Source of the DNA: Ancylobacter sp. SL191
Lineage (GTDB): Bacteria; Pseudomonadota; Alphaproteobacteria; Rhizobiales; Xanthobacteraceae
Direction of reading: 5' to 3'
Length of the DNA: 64,000 nt
Assembly: GCF_026625645.1 (NCBI RefSeq)
Contig: NZ_CP113056.1
Span: forward strand, 4,439,001 to 4,503,000
Below, one piece after another: positions 7,571 through 15,960 of this stretch; within the stretch, counting starts at the first letter, position 1, and each line of letters opens with the position of its first letter. The notes beneath the pieces were generated by a model. It saw nothing but the letters and a program-made list of their open reading frames with translations. It did not search any database and was not told where the DNA came from. A program made the position numbers and the translations under genes.

Positions 7571-8992
7571 CTACACCGCCGGCTCGGGCGCGACGGCAAC
7601 CCCGGCGCGCTCCAGCACCCGCGCCGCCTTCAGCGCCGCGTCCTCGCGCCAGGGCGCGGCGATGAGTTGCACCGCCACCGGCAGCCGCTCATTGAGCGGG
7701 ATCGGCGCGGCGACCACCGGAAGGCCGATGAAGGAGATCGGCTGGGTGTAGATGCCGATATTCGGCCGCACCAGCATCTCGCGCCCGTCGAGCACGAAGG
7801 TCACCTGCCCGCTCTTTGGCGCCGGCACCGGCGAGGCGGGGGCGATCAGCACGTCATACTCGGCGAACAGCTCCAGCGCCCGCTCGCGGAACCAGCGGCG
7901 CAGGATCTGCGCCCGCGCGATCCAGGCGGCGGGCAGCACCGCGCCGGCCAGCAGCCGCTCGCGCACCGCCGGGTCGAAATCGCCGGGTCGCGTGCGCATG
8001 CGGTCGAGATGCAGCGCCGCGCCCTCGGCCATGGTGATGAGATAGGCGGCGGCGCGCGCCCGCTCCACCTCCGGCAGCTCCACCGAGCGCTTGGCGCCCA
8101 GCGCCCGCGCGGCGGCGGCCACCGCCGCATAGGTCTGCAGCGAGCCCTGCCGCGCGAACCAGCCGCCGAGCACGGCGACCTTGAGATCGCCCGGCGCGTC
8201 CAGCCGCTCCAGCACCGGTTCGGCCGGCATGTCGGCCAGCGCCGGGTCGTCCGCATCGGGGCCAAGCAGCGCGTCATAGCTGGCCGCGAGGTCGCCGACA
8301 GTGCGGGCGAAGGGGCCGAGATGGTCGAGGCTGGCCACGAAGGGGAAGCTGCGGGCGCGCGACAGCCGGCCATAGGTCGGCTTCAGCCCGAAAATGCCGC
8401 AGAAGGAGGACGGCACGCGGATCGAGCCATTGGTGTCCGAGCCGAGCGCCAGCGGCACCAGCTTGCCGCCGACCGCCGCGCCCGAGCCGCCCGACGAGCC
8501 GCCGGCCATGTGGCCTATGGCGTGCGGGTTGCGCGAAATGCCGTCATGCACATTCTCGCCGGTGAAATCATAGGCATATTCGCCCATGTTCAGCCCGCCG
8601 AGGCACACCGCATCGGCAGCGTTCAGCCGCTCCACCAGCGTCGCGTCGCGCGGCGCGGGCGGCCGGTCGCGGTTGATCTTCGAGCCGGCCCGCGTCGGCA
8701 GGCCCTTCAGGTCGAACAGATTCTTCACCGCGAAGGGCACGCCGGCCAGGGGGCCGAGCGGCTTGCCGGCGGCGCGGCGGGCGTCGATCGCGTCGGCCTC
8801 GGCACGGGCGCGGGCGGCGGTGACGTCGGTAAAGGCGTTGAGCACCGGGTCGACCACGGCGATGCGGGCCAGCGCCGCCTCGACCACGGCGCGCGCGCTG
8901 ACCTCGCCAGCCCGCACCGCGGCGGCGAGATCCAGGGCGCTGCCGCCCAACAATTCGATCACCCGGTCGGTATCCACCTCGGTCAGGCTCAT
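7571..8992 (-). CDS. atzE: AtzE-family amidase (1-carboxybiuret hydrolase-like)
   Basis: A 473-residue amidase-signature enzyme. The catalytic Ser-cisSer-Lys triad is visible: Lys90 in PFAVKNLFD, cis-Ser166 in GGSSGGSGAAV and nucleophile Ser190 in SDTNGSIRVPS, followed by FCGIFGLKPTYGR. It starts with ATGA overlapping the stop of a small DUF4089-type gene. AtzE in the cyanuric acid pathway works only together with the small AtzG subunit, so the pair here is best read as an atzGE module. No cyanuric acid hydrolase or allophanate hydrolase gene is present nearby, so the true substrate might be 1-carboxybiuret or another N-carboxy amide of nitrogen salvage. Glutamyl-tRNA amidotransferase GatA is less likely given this partner. 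Confidence 0.83.
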   Translation of the reverse strand: MSLTEVDTDRVIELLGGSALDLAAAVRAGEVSARAVVEAALARIAVVDPVLNAFTDVTAARARAEADAIDARRAAGKPLGPLAGVPFAVKNLFDLKGLPTRAGSKINRDRPPAPRDATLVERLNAADAVCLGGLNMGEYAYDFTGENVHDGISRNPHAIGHMAGGSSGGSGAAVGGKLVPLALGSDTNGSIRVPSSFCGIFGLKPTYGRLSRARSFPFVASLDHLGPFARTVGDLAASYDALLGPDADDPALADMPAEPVLERLDAPGDLKVAVLGGWFARQGSLQTYAAVAAAARALGAKRSVELPEVERARAAAYLITMAEGAALHLDRMRTRPGDFDPAVRERLLAGAVLPAAWIARAQILRRWFRERALELFAEYDVLIAPASPVPAPKSGQVTFVLDGREMLVRPNIGIYTQPISFIGLPVVAAPIPLNERLPVAVQLIAAPWREDAALKAARVLERAGVAVAPEPAV

Positions 8993-9186
8993 GGCCGGTA
9001 GACCGGTGCCGGCTCGGCCTCGTCGGGCAGCGGCAAGTCCGTCACCAGCGCGGCCATGGCGACGGCGGTCTTGAGGTGCATGAGCACGCGCGGGCGCAGC
9101 GTCTCCTCAAGCGGCAGGGCCTGAACCGCCAGCCCGCCATCCAGCAGTGCCGCCAGAGCCTCGTCGGTGATGTCCCAGTCCGCCAT
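8989..9186 (-). CDS. atzG: AtzG-like small subunit (DUF4089)
   Basis: A 65-residue protein starting MADWDIT, preceded by a GGGGAGGG ribosome binding site; an alternative GTG 15 bases upstream would add five residues. The sequence LEETLRPRVLMHLKTAVAMAALVTDLPLPDEAEPAPVYRP matches the DUF4089 pattern, a helical pair ending in a conserved acidic/proline tail. In the characterised AtzE-AtzG complex this small protein stabilises the amidase, related to the GatC role in GatCAB. The ATGA overlap with the amidase gene supports stoichiometric production. Confidence 0.75.
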   Translation of the reverse strand: MADWDITDEALAALLDGGLAVQALPLEETLRPRVLMHLKTAVAMAALVTDLPLPDEAEPAPVYRP

Positions 9187-9213
9187 GCTCGCCCTCCCCA
9201 CCGGATGGTATTA

Positions 9214-9227
9214 GATTGCATACAATC
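9214..9227. promoter_or_regulatory. Candidate GntR-type operator upstream of atzGE
   Basis: Inverted repeat GATTG-CATA-CAATC, whose core TTGCATACAA resembles the TTGTATACAA-type operators of FCD-class GntR regulators. It lies 27 bases upstream of the atzG start on the promoter side. No GntR gene is in the window, so this is a pattern-based inference. Confidence 0.4.
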
Positions 9228-9369
9228 ACGGTGAACAAGTCCATTTTTCAGTCAGGGCGCCCGAACGCCGCATCTTCGACCATGTGCGGCTCCCACAGGG
9301 CCACAACTTACACACAGGCGCTCTTGCCAAGCGCAGGCCGCGCAATTAGGTTCCGCGCCGTTCTGGCAC

Positions 9370-9446
9370 GCAGCTGTAGCTCAGTTGGTTAGAGCGCCGG
9401 TCTGTGGAACCGGAGGTCGGTGGTTCGAGCCCACCCAGCTGTACCA
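9370..9446 (+). tRNA. tRNA-His (GTG anticodon), lacking G-1
   Basis: A 77-base cloverleaf with encoded CCA. Acceptor arm GCAGCTG (9370-9376) pairs with CAGCTGT; the D arm carries AGCTCAGTTGGTTAGAGC; the anticodon loop CTGTGGA has anticodon GTG between CCGGT and ACCGG stems; the T arm is GGTGG-TTCGAGC-CCACC. The base before G1 is C, so the universal G-1 is not encoded; position 72 is U (G1-U72 wobble) and the discriminator is A73. This matches the special alphaproteobacterial tRNA-His class that is charged without G-1. Confidence 0.95.
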
Positions 9447-9465
9447 GAATGATTGTCGGGCACGC

Positions 9466-9624
9466 TCAGCCGCCCGTCTGCGTCAGGCAGATATAGAGCG
9501 ACGTGTCCGCCCCCGCCTCCTTCAGCTTGAGCCAGACATCGGCACGCACCCGAAGGCGCGATCCGTATTTGCGGGCATAGGCGACGGCGAACTGATCCGC
9601 CGCGTGAGCTTCCTCGGCCGACAT
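9466..9624 (-). CDS. Small hypothetical protein
   Basis: A 52-residue ORF starting MSAEEAHAADQF with a GGGAGTGA purine-rich site upstream of the ATG. It is predicted to be mostly helical with a basic centre (ARKYGSRLRVRADVWLKLKEAG) and ends SLYICLTQTGG. I recognise no domain. Codon composition (GC-rich third positions) resembles the surrounding genes, which favours a real gene, but there is no supporting neighbour. It lies between tRNA-His and the Ntn hydrolase. Confidence 0.45.
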   Translation of the reverse strand: MSAEEAHAADQFAVAYARKYGSRLRVRADVWLKLKEAGADTSLYICLTQTGG

Positions 9625-9718
9625 GACGTCACTCCCGGCTGCCGGACGTCGCGATTCACGTCCGCGGAGGGCCATGCAAGCGGACGGCCAGACCGCACCA
9701 AGGCACGGTCTGGGATAA

Positions 9719-9750
9719 GCCGGCGGCGCGAGAGCTGCCGCGCCGCCGGT
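9719..9750 (-). terminator. GC-rich hairpin after the Ntn hydrolase gene
   Basis: The arms CCGGCGGCGCG and CGCGCCGCCGG form a strong stem just beyond the stop codon of the minus-strand Ntn hydrolase. There is no clear U-tract, so it may be a weak intrinsic terminator or an RNA-stabilising hairpin. Confidence 0.5.
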
Positions 9751-9758
9751 TGTCTCGG

Positions 9759-10859
9759 TCAGGGCGCGAGCACGCCGGGCGCCGCGACCGGCTTGGGATA
9801 GGGCAGATCGTCCACCAGCTTGGCGCCCGGCTTAGCGTCGGCGAAGAGCGGGTTGAGGTCGATGGTCAGGTAGTTCAGCCGGTTGGCGTAATTGGCGATG
9901 CTCAGCCGGTTGTTGGTGAGATCCTTCACCACGACCCATTGCGTGTAGTCGGAGCTCAGCGAGCCGTCCGGATTCTTGAACTGGGCGATGCCGACGGGGA
10001 TGTCCACATTGTTGAGGATGTGGCCGACCATCTGCGCGGCGCCAGCCGCGTCCTTCGGCTGCTCCGCGTAATGGCGCAGGAAGGCGGCCTTCACGAAGCG
10101 CGAGGGCGGCGTGTAATCGCCCGGCAGGCCGATGCCGCCGCCGCCCGCGCCAAGCTCGGTCACGTTGAGGTTGCCGACAGGGCGCTGCGCCACCGCGACG
10201 GTCGACAGGCTCAGATAGTTGCGCAGATTGTTCAGGTGCCAGTCATAGGTCGGCGCGTTGGTGAGCACATGGGCGGCGTTGTCGTGGATGCGCACCTCGC
10301 CGCCGACATATTCGACGACGATGCCCGCCCCGCTGCGATCGACGAAGACGAAATGGATGGTCGGCGGCGTCGGCCCGCTCGGCAGGCTGTCATCGGCCCA
10401 GACCTTCATCGTCGCGAGCCCGGCGCGCAGATCGGCGACATTGGCGAAGCTGCCCAGCACCCAGCTGCCGAAGGTGAGCACGGACTGGTACTGCGTGTCC
10501 TGCGGCGTCACGGTCTGGTACTGGGTGAAGCCGGGCAGGAAATTGGCGCTCATCGAGAGGCCCTCGGCGTTCTGCCCATCGAGCAGCGCGCCGCCGGGAA
10601 TGATGCCGGCACTCACCCCGACCACAGAGAATTTCGTCGTCACCTTCAGGTCCGGCAAGCCGGTTGCCTTGGGCGCGGACAGGGTGAGCGTGGTGCCCTT
10701 GGGCTGGCTCACCAGCGTCCATTTCATGTCATAGGCCCATTCCATGGTGCGACCGGCGACCACCGATTTGTCGGCGGCGACGATGTCGACGGCGGTGCAG
10801 GCGAGGCCCGCATTCACCATGGCGAGCAGCGAAAGCGCAGTAGCCGCAAGGCGCAACAT
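9759..10859 (-). CDS. Secreted Ntn hydrolase, choloylglycine hydrolase / penicillin V acylase family
   Basis: A 366-residue protein with a signal peptide (LAATALSLLAMVNAGLA) directly followed by Cys21 in ACTAVDI. In linear amide C-N hydrolases the cysteine exposed by processing is the N-terminal nucleophile, so maturation after Ala20 would generate the active site. Further family features include the AGRTMEWAYDMKW motif (the conserved Arg and Asp of the CGH family) and the GLSMSANFLPG segment. In Gram-negative bacteria such periplasmic homologues hydrolyse penicillin V or acyl-homoserine lactones; bile-salt hydrolysis is unlikely in this organism type. Substrate is unknown. The start has an AGGAGG ribosome binding site at ideal spacing. 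Confidence 0.85.
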   Translation of the reverse strand: MLRLAATALSLLAMVNAGLACTAVDIVAADKSVVAGRTMEWAYDMKWTLVSQPKGTTLTLSAPKATGLPDLKVTTKFSVVGVSAGIIPGGALLDGQNAEGLSMSANFLPGFTQYQTVTPQDTQYQSVLTFGSWVLGSFANVADLRAGLATMKVWADDSLPSGPTPPTIHFVFVDRSGAGIVVEYVGGEVRIHDNAAHVLTNAPTYDWHLNNLRNYLSLSTVAVAQRPVGNLNVTELGAGGGGIGLPGDYTPPSRFVKAAFLRHYAEQPKDAAGAAQMVGHILNNVDIPVGIAQFKNPDGSLSSDYTQWVVVKDLTNNRLSIANYANRLNYLTIDLNPLFADAKPGAKLVDDLPYPKPVAAPGVLAP

Positions 10860-11034
10860 TGGGGTACCTCCTGTTTTGTCATTTTCTTCGCTAGATGATG
10901 CCAGTGATCGGCACCACCGTGCATTGATGATTATCGCTCGCGCCGGGACGCCGCCATCCCATCGGGTCAGCTTCCCGGATCGGCCTTTGCGGGCTCATCG
11001 CCGCCTTTTTGAATGATACGTCGCCGGAGCCTTC

Positions 11035-12531
11035 ATGCCCATCTCGCGCGGTTCCTTCATTGTCTCGACGCTGCTGCTCCTGCTGCTCGGGCTTGTCGCG
11101 CTGGCGGGCGTGGTGGCGAGCAATGTGTGGCTGGTCCAGCGCACACAGTCGCTGGTGGTGGAAGTCCAGCAAATGCGTCGCCTGCGCGCGGCCACGGTGG
11201 ATTTCCGCTCGCTGCTGCAGGATCTGGAAACCGGCCAGCGTGGCTATCTGCTCACCAGCGACCCGACCTATCTGACGCCGTTCCGCGCCGCGATGCAGAA
11301 GCTTCCTGCGCAGATCGAGACCTTCGAGCGTGCGGCGCAGGTCGATCCCGTTGCCCGCCAGCTCGCGCCCGATCTCATCGCCACGGCGAAGGCCAAGATG
11401 GCCGAGCTGCAGCAGACGGTGGACCTTACCGAGGCGGGCCAGCTCGCGCAGGCGGTCGACATCGTGCGTGGCGATACCGGCAAGGAGCTGATGGACCGCG
11501 CCCGCGACGCCTTCGCCGCGATCATCGAGCAGGCGGAGAAGCGCCTTCTGGCAATCAACGCCGAGCAGGCCTCGAGCGCCAACGCGCTGTGGTGGGTCTC
11601 GGTCGGCGGCGGGCTCTTGGTGCTCGCGGTGACCGTTGCCGGCATGGCCACCATTTTCGTCTATCTGCGCCAGCTCGCTGCGACCCGCCGCGAAATCGAG
11701 GAACTCAACGCCAGCCTTGAGGAGCGCGTGCGCGAGCGCACCTTCGAACTCGGCCGGGCGAATGATGAAATCCAGCGCTTCGCCTATATTGTGACGCACG
11801 ATCTGCGCGCCCCGCTGGTCAACATCATGGGCTTCACCTCGGAGCTGGAACAGAGCGTCGCCACGCTGCAGGGCTTCGTCGATCGTCATGACGGCGACGA
11901 GAACACGCCGGATCTCGAAGCCGTGCGCCTCGCCGCGCGCGAGGATCTGCCGGAGGCGCTCGGCTTCATCCGCTCCTCGACCCGCAAGATGGACGGGCTG
12001 ATCAACGCCATCCTCAAGCTCTCGCGCGAAGGCCGGCGCGTCACCAAGCCCGAGCGCATCGACCTGCCGGCGCTGCTCAACAACTCGGCGGCGGCCATCC
12101 AGCATCAGGTCACGGAAGCGCAGGGCGAGGTCACCATCGACGCGCGGGTGCCGAGTCTCGTCGCCGACCGGCTCTCGGTCGAGCAGATCATCGGCAATCT
12201 GCTGGACAATGCGGTGAAGTACCGCCGCCGCGATGAGCCGCTGCGCATCTCCATCCGCGCCACCACCCGGCCCGGCGGGCTGGTCGATATCGCGGTGGAG
12301 GACAATGGCCGCGGCATCGACCCCGGCGACCATGAGCGCGTCTTTGAGCTTTTCCGCCGTTCCGGCCCACAGGACCAGCCGGGCGAGGGCATCGGCCTCG
12401 CCCATGTGCGCACCATGGCCCGGAACCTCGGCGGCGATATTTCGCTTAAGTCAACCTTTGGCCAGGGAAGCGTCTTCACCCTGAGCCTGCCCGCCTATCC
12501 GCGGGCCGTAGCAGGGAGTGTGGCCGCATGA
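11035..12531 (+). CDS. CHASE3-domain sensor histidine kinase
   Basis: A 498-residue membrane kinase. A first transmembrane helix (about residues 8-30) and a second (about 183-205) bracket a periplasmic CHASE3 domain with the typical DLETGQRGYLLTSDPTYL motif. A coiled coil (residues about 220-245) leads to the HisKA domain with phosphoacceptor His255 in YIVTHDLRAPLVNIMGF, then a HATPase domain with N box LLDNAVKY, G1 box DNGRGID and GIGLAHVRTMARNLGG. The ligand is unknown; CHASE3 is a generic extracellular sensor. It overlaps the following response regulator by four bases (ATGA), so the two are almost certainly a cognate pair. Confidence 0.9.
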   Translation: MPISRGSFIVSTLLLLLLGLVALAGVVASNVWLVQRTQSLVVEVQQMRRLRAATVDFRSLLQDLETGQRGYLLTSDPTYLTPFRAAMQKLPAQIETFERAAQVDPVARQLAPDLIATAKAKMAELQQTVDLTEAGQLAQAVDIVRGDTGKELMDRARDAFAAIIEQAEKRLLAINAEQASSANALWWVSVGGGLLVLAVTVAGMATIFVYLRQLAATRREIEELNASLEERVRERTFELGRANDEIQRFAYIVTHDLRAPLVNIMGFTSELEQSVATLQGFVDRHDGDENTPDLEAVRLAAREDLPEALGFIRSSTRKMDGLINAILKLSREGRRVTKPERIDLPALLNNSAAAIQHQVTEAQGEVTIDARVPSLVADRLSVEQIIGNLLDNAVKYRRRDEPLRISIRATTRPGGLVDIAVEDNGRGIDPGDHERVFELFRRSGPQDQPGEGIGLAHVRTMARNLGGDISLKSTFGQGSVFTLSLPAYPRAVAGSVAA

Positions 12532-12974
12532 CCGAGCATGCCAAATCCGTAACGATCATCATGATCGAGGACGATGAGGGCCATGCGCGCCTCATCGAGA
12601 AGAACATCCGCCGCGCCGGCGTCAACAACGAGATCCTTCCCTTCACCAATGGCACGGATGGCCTCGCCTACCTGTTCGGGCCGGATGGCTCGGGCGAGGT
12701 GAGCACCGGGCGCTCGCTGCTCATCCTGCTCGATCTCAACCTGCCGGACATGACCGGCATCGAGATCCTGGAAAAGGTGAAGCGCAACCCGCACACCAAG
12801 CGCACACCCGTGGTCGTGCTCACCACCACCGACGACGCGCGTGAGATCCAGCGCTGCTACGATCTCGGGGCCAATGTGTACATCACCAAGCCGGTGAACT
12901 ATGAGAGCTTCGCCCACGCCATCCGCCAGCTCGGGCTGTTCTTCTCGGTGATGCAGGTTCCCGAGACGACCTGA
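12528..12974 (+). CDS. Response regulator, receiver only (Rcp1-like)
   Basis: A 148-residue single receiver domain of the phytochrome-associated Rcp1 subclass: acidic residues in IMIEDDEGHARLIEK, phosphoacceptor Asp69 in LLILLDLNLPDMTG, and the lysine in YITKPVNYESF. The longer loop before the phosphoacceptor strand is typical of this subclass. No output domain is present, so it likely relays phosphate between the CHASE3 kinase and the receiver-kinase hybrid encoded 63 bases downstream. Its start overlaps the kinase stop codon. Confidence 0.9.
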   Translation: MTEHAKSVTIIMIEDDEGHARLIEKNIRRAGVNNEILPFTNGTDGLAYLFGPDGSGEVSTGRSLLILLDLNLPDMTGIEILEKVKRNPHTKRTPVVVLTTTDDAREIQRCYDLGANVYITKPVNYESFAHAIRQLGLFFSVMQVPETT

Positions 12975-13037
12975 TCCGGCAAGCGGCCCGCGCGACACCT
13001 AGCCTCTGCAACGACCGATTCCGGGACAGCCCGCTCC

Positions 13038-14099
13038 ATGGCCGCCAGCGCCCACCGTGTGCTCTATATCGATGACGATCCGGGCATGGGGCGTCTGGTG
13101 CAGAAGGCGCTGACGCGCCGCGGCTATGAGGTGGAACTGGCCGGCGACGCCGAGAGCGGCCTGCGGCGGATCGACGAGGACGGCATCCATGTCGTCGCGC
13201 TCGACCATTTCCTGCCCACCGGCACTGGCATCGACGTGCTGGCCGCGCTGCGGGGGCGGCCCGGCGCACCGCCCGTGGTCTATGTCACCGCCTCCTCCGA
13301 AACCACGGTGGCGGTGCAGGCGCTGAAGGCCGGCGCGGTGGACTATGTGCCGAAGACCATCGAGGTCGAGTTCATCGAGCTGCTGGTCTCCGCCATCGAC
13401 CAGGCGATCGAGACCGCAAGGCTGCGCCGCGCCAAGGAGCAGGCCGAGCAGGAAGTGCGCGAGGCCCGCGACCGCGCCGAGGCGCTGCTCGCCGAGGTCA
13501 ATCACCGTGTCGCCAACAGCCTCGCCATGGTCTCGGCCATGGTGCGCCTGCAATCCAACGCCATCGAGGACAAGGAGTGCCGCGCGGCACTGGCCGAGAC
13601 GCAGGCGCGCATCCTCGCCATCGCCGGCGTGCATCGCCGCCTCTACACCTCCGCCGATGTGCGCGTCGTCGCCATCGACGAATATCTGCACGGGCTGATC
13701 GAGGATATCGGCGCCTCCATGCGCCAGGCCGGGCACACCTCCCAGCTCACCCTCGCCACCGATCACCTGATCCTGCCGACCGACCGCGCCGTGCCGATCG
13801 GCGTCATGGTTGCCGAGCTGGTCACCAACGCCTTCAAATACGCCTATGGCAGCGACGGCGCCGGGGAAGTGCGGGTGCGCCTGCGGGTCGACACCGAGGC
13901 CGGCACCGCCGAGCTGTCGGTCGAGGATGACGGCATCGGCTGGACCGGCGAGGGCAAGGCGCTGGGCAGCGGCCTCGGCAGCCGCATCGTCCGCTCCATG
14001 GCCGGCAGCATCAACGGCGCCCTCGAATGGCGCCCCCGCTCGCGCGGCACCTGCGTCGCCGTCACCTTCCCGCTGCCGGAAACCATCCCGGCGGCGTGA
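13038..14099 (+). CDS. Receiver domain-HisKA_2 histidine kinase hybrid
   Basis: A 353-residue cytoplasmic protein with an N-terminal receiver (phosphoacceptor Asp56 in VVALDHFLP, K in DYVPKTIE), a coiled coil (about residues 125-150) and a HisKA_2-type dimerisation domain with His156 in AEVNHRVANSLAMVSAMVRLQ, followed by a HATPase domain (VTNAFKYAYG, VEDDGIGW, GLGSRIVRSM). Receiver-first kinases of this type take input from another phosphorelay member, so this is the probable third component of the CHASE3 kinase cassette. HisKA_2/HWE kinases in alphaproteobacteria often signal to the general stress response; no PhyR or EcfG gene is visible here. Confidence 0.88.
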   Translation: MAASAHRVLYIDDDPGMGRLVQKALTRRGYEVELAGDAESGLRRIDEDGIHVVALDHFLPTGTGIDVLAALRGRPGAPPVVYVTASSETTVAVQALKAGAVDYVPKTIEVEFIELLVSAIDQAIETARLRRAKEQAEQEVREARDRAEALLAEVNHRVANSLAMVSAMVRLQSNAIEDKECRAALAETQARILAIAGVHRRLYTSADVRVVAIDEYLHGLIEDIGASMRQAGHTSQLTLATDHLILPTDRAVPIGVMVAELVTNAFKYAYGSDGAGEVRVRLRVDTEAGTAELSVEDDGIGWTGEGKALGSGLGSRIVRSMAGSINGALEWRPRSRGTCVAVTFPLPETIPAA

Positions 14100-14111
14100 G
14101 CCTCAATAGAG

Positions 14112-14134
14112 GCGGCCGGGGGGTGCCCGGCCGC
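14112..14134. terminator. Bidirectional hairpin between convergent genes
   Basis: Perfect nine-base stem GCGGCCGGG / CCCGGCCGC with a five-base loop, placed between the stop codons of the convergent kinase and universal stress protein genes. No U-tract on either side, so termination may depend on further factors. Confidence 0.55.
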
Positions 14135-14160
14135 ATGTCTGTCGTCCGAATTCCCCCGCC

Positions 14161-14997
14161 TCAATGCGCCAGCAGCAGCGGCACGGGCATGCGCTCCAGC
14201 ATGTCGCGGGTGACGCCGCCGAGGACGAATTCGCGCAGGCGCGAATGGCCGTAGCCGCCCATCACCACCAGGTCGATGTCGCGCGCCGCCACTTCCTTCA
14301 GGATCACGTCGGCCACGCTCTCGCCGGCGCCAGGCACGAGGCGGCGCAGTTCCACCGTCTTTTCGTGGCGGGCGAGATGGCGGGCGAGGTCCGCGCCGGG
14401 CAGCGAATCCGGCTTGCGGGTGCGCCCGCTCTCCACCACCACCGCCTCGACGAGATCGGCATGGGCGAGCAGCGGGCGGGCTTCCGCCACCGCGCGCGCC
14501 GCCGAGCGCCCGCCATCCCAGGCGACGAGAATGCGCTTGGCGGAGAACGGCTTCTGCTGCTTGCAGGGCACCAAGAGCACCGGGCGGCCGGAATCGAACA
14601 TCACCGCCTCGGCGATGACCTCCTCCGCGCCCATCTTCTCCGGGTCCGACTGGCCGACAATGGTGAGGTCGTAGAGCCGCGACATGATGCCGATCTGCTC
14701 GGCCGCGCCGCCCGGCGTGCCGTCGATCACCCGCACCTCGCCGGTCAGGCCGACCGAGCGCGAGGCCTCGCCGAAATAGGCGACGGCATGATCGGCGAGC
14801 TTCTTGCTCTCGGCCCGCTGCGCCTCAAGAAAATCGGTCGAGAAGGCTTCGGTATAGACCGGGGGAATGTCGATCTCATAGCTCACCGCCACACCGGTGA
14901 GATGAGCGTTCAGGGCCGTCGCGGCCGAGACCGCGTAATCGACCGTCGCATCCGGCCCCGAACCCAGACGAAGACTGACAAGAATGTCCTTGATCAT
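14161..14997 (-). CDS. Universal stress protein with two tandem UspA domains
   Basis: A 278-residue cytoplasmic protein. The chosen ATG (MIKDILVSLRLG) has a GGAGG site at good spacing; a longer frame adds 23 residues without homology character. The first UspA-like half runs to about residue 145 and the second begins at KRILVAWDGGRSAARAV, ending with the ATP-binding-type signature VMGGYGHSRLREFVLGGVTRDML typical of UspA. Tandem Usp proteins are induced in stress or growth arrest; the mechanism is not defined. It stands alone at the end of its strand block. Confidence 0.88.
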   Translation of the reverse strand: MIKDILVSLRLGSGPDATVDYAVSAATALNAHLTGVAVSYEIDIPPVYTEAFSTDFLEAQRAESKKLADHAVAYFGEASRSVGLTGEVRVIDGTPGGAAEQIGIMSRLYDLTIVGQSDPEKMGAEEVIAEAVMFDSGRPVLLVPCKQQKPFSAKRILVAWDGGRSAARAVAEARPLLAHADLVEAVVVESGRTRKPDSLPGADLARHLARHEKTVELRRLVPGAGESVADVILKEVAARDIDLVVMGGYGHSRLREFVLGGVTRDMLERMPVPLLLAH

Positions 14998-15020
14998 TGG
15001 CGCCTCCACTTTTTCCTTTT

Positions 15021-15033
15021 GGTCAGCTTGACC
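15021..15033. promoter_or_regulatory. Inverted repeat upstream of the universal stress protein
   Basis: GGTCA-GCT-TGACC, a perfect five-base inverted repeat with three-base spacer, 24 bases upstream of the usp start. It could be an operator for an unidentified dimeric regulator; only the symmetry supports this. Confidence 0.25.
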
Positions 15034-15174
15034 CCATGCAAGTGACGCGCTGGCGATGGACGTCAAGCCTCGAATTTCAGCCTCGCGGCCCCCGCGATGA
15101 ACCGCGCATCCCTACCCTCGCGCAGCCCGGCGTCGGCCACTATAAGCAATCACCCTCATCTAGGAATTCACCGC

Positions 15175-15939
15175 ATGGCCGGTATCGGGCGCGGGCTCGC
15201 CATCTCCTTCATTTTGCTCGGTCTCTGGGAGGCCGTGGTGCGGGCGCTGGCGATCCCCGCCTATATCCTGCCCGGCCCCCTGCGCATCGTGACGACCGGC
15301 TGGGCGAACGCCGCCATCCTCGGGCACAACGCGCTGATCACGCTGGGCGAGATGCTGCTCGGCCTCGTCTGCGGCTCGGCGCTCGGCATCGCCTGCGCGC
15401 TCGCCATGGCAAGCTCCCCGCTCGCCCGGCGCGCCATGCGCCCCGTCCTGCTGGTGGCGCAGGCGCTGCCGGTCTTCGCCATCGCCCCGCTTTTGGTGAT
15501 CTGGTTCGGCTTCGGCCTCGCCTCGAAGATTGTGATGGCGAGCCTCATCATCTTCTTCCCTGTCGCCTCGGCCTTTCATGACGGCCTCGCGCGCACCGAG
15601 CAGGGGCTGGTCGATCTCGCCCGGCTCGGCGGGGCCGGCACCTACAAGACGCTGCGCTTCATCCGCATTCCCGCCGCCCTGCCCCAGCTCGCCTCGGGCC
15701 TGCGGGTCGCCACCGCCGTGGCGCCGATCGGCGCGGTGGTCGGCGAATGGGTCGGCGCCTCGGCCGGGCTCGGCTATCTCATGCTGTACTCAAACGCGCG
15801 GATGCAGACCGACATGGTGTTCGCCGCGCTCGCCATCCTGCTCGCGGTGGCGCTGATCCTGTTCGCGCTGGTCGACCGGGCGCTCACCCGCCTGCTGCCC
15901 TGGGCGCCGGAGACGGCCGGCGAGAGCACGCCGGCCTGA
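15175..15939 (+). CDS. Orphan ABC transporter permease (SsuC/TauC/ThiX type)
   Basis: A 254-residue inner-membrane permease with about six helices. It has the SsuC/TauC/ThiX-subfamily opening WEAVVRALAIPAYILPGP and the cytoplasmic EAA-type loop GLVDLARLGGAGTYKTLRFIRIPAALP that contacts the ATPase. The start at 15175 follows an AGGA site. No ATPase or binding protein is adjacent, which is unusual for this family. A thiamin-precursor binding protein of the ThiY type (20334-21287), itself lacking membrane partners, lies about 4.4 kb downstream on the same strand, so this may be ThiX. That pairing is inference; an alkanesulfonate or taurine permease is the alternative. Confidence 0.78.
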   Translation: MAGIGRGLAISFILLGLWEAVVRALAIPAYILPGPLRIVTTGWANAAILGHNALITLGEMLLGLVCGSALGIACALAMASSPLARRAMRPVLLVAQALPVFAIAPLLVIWFGFGLASKIVMASLIIFFPVASAFHDGLARTEQGLVDLARLGGAGTYKTLRFIRIPAALPQLASGLRVATAVAPIGAVVGEWVGASAGLGYLMLYSNARMQTDMVFAALAILLAVALILFALVDRALTRLLPWAPETAGESTPA

Positions 15940-15960
15940 GTTTTCCGGCAAGACGGGGCG

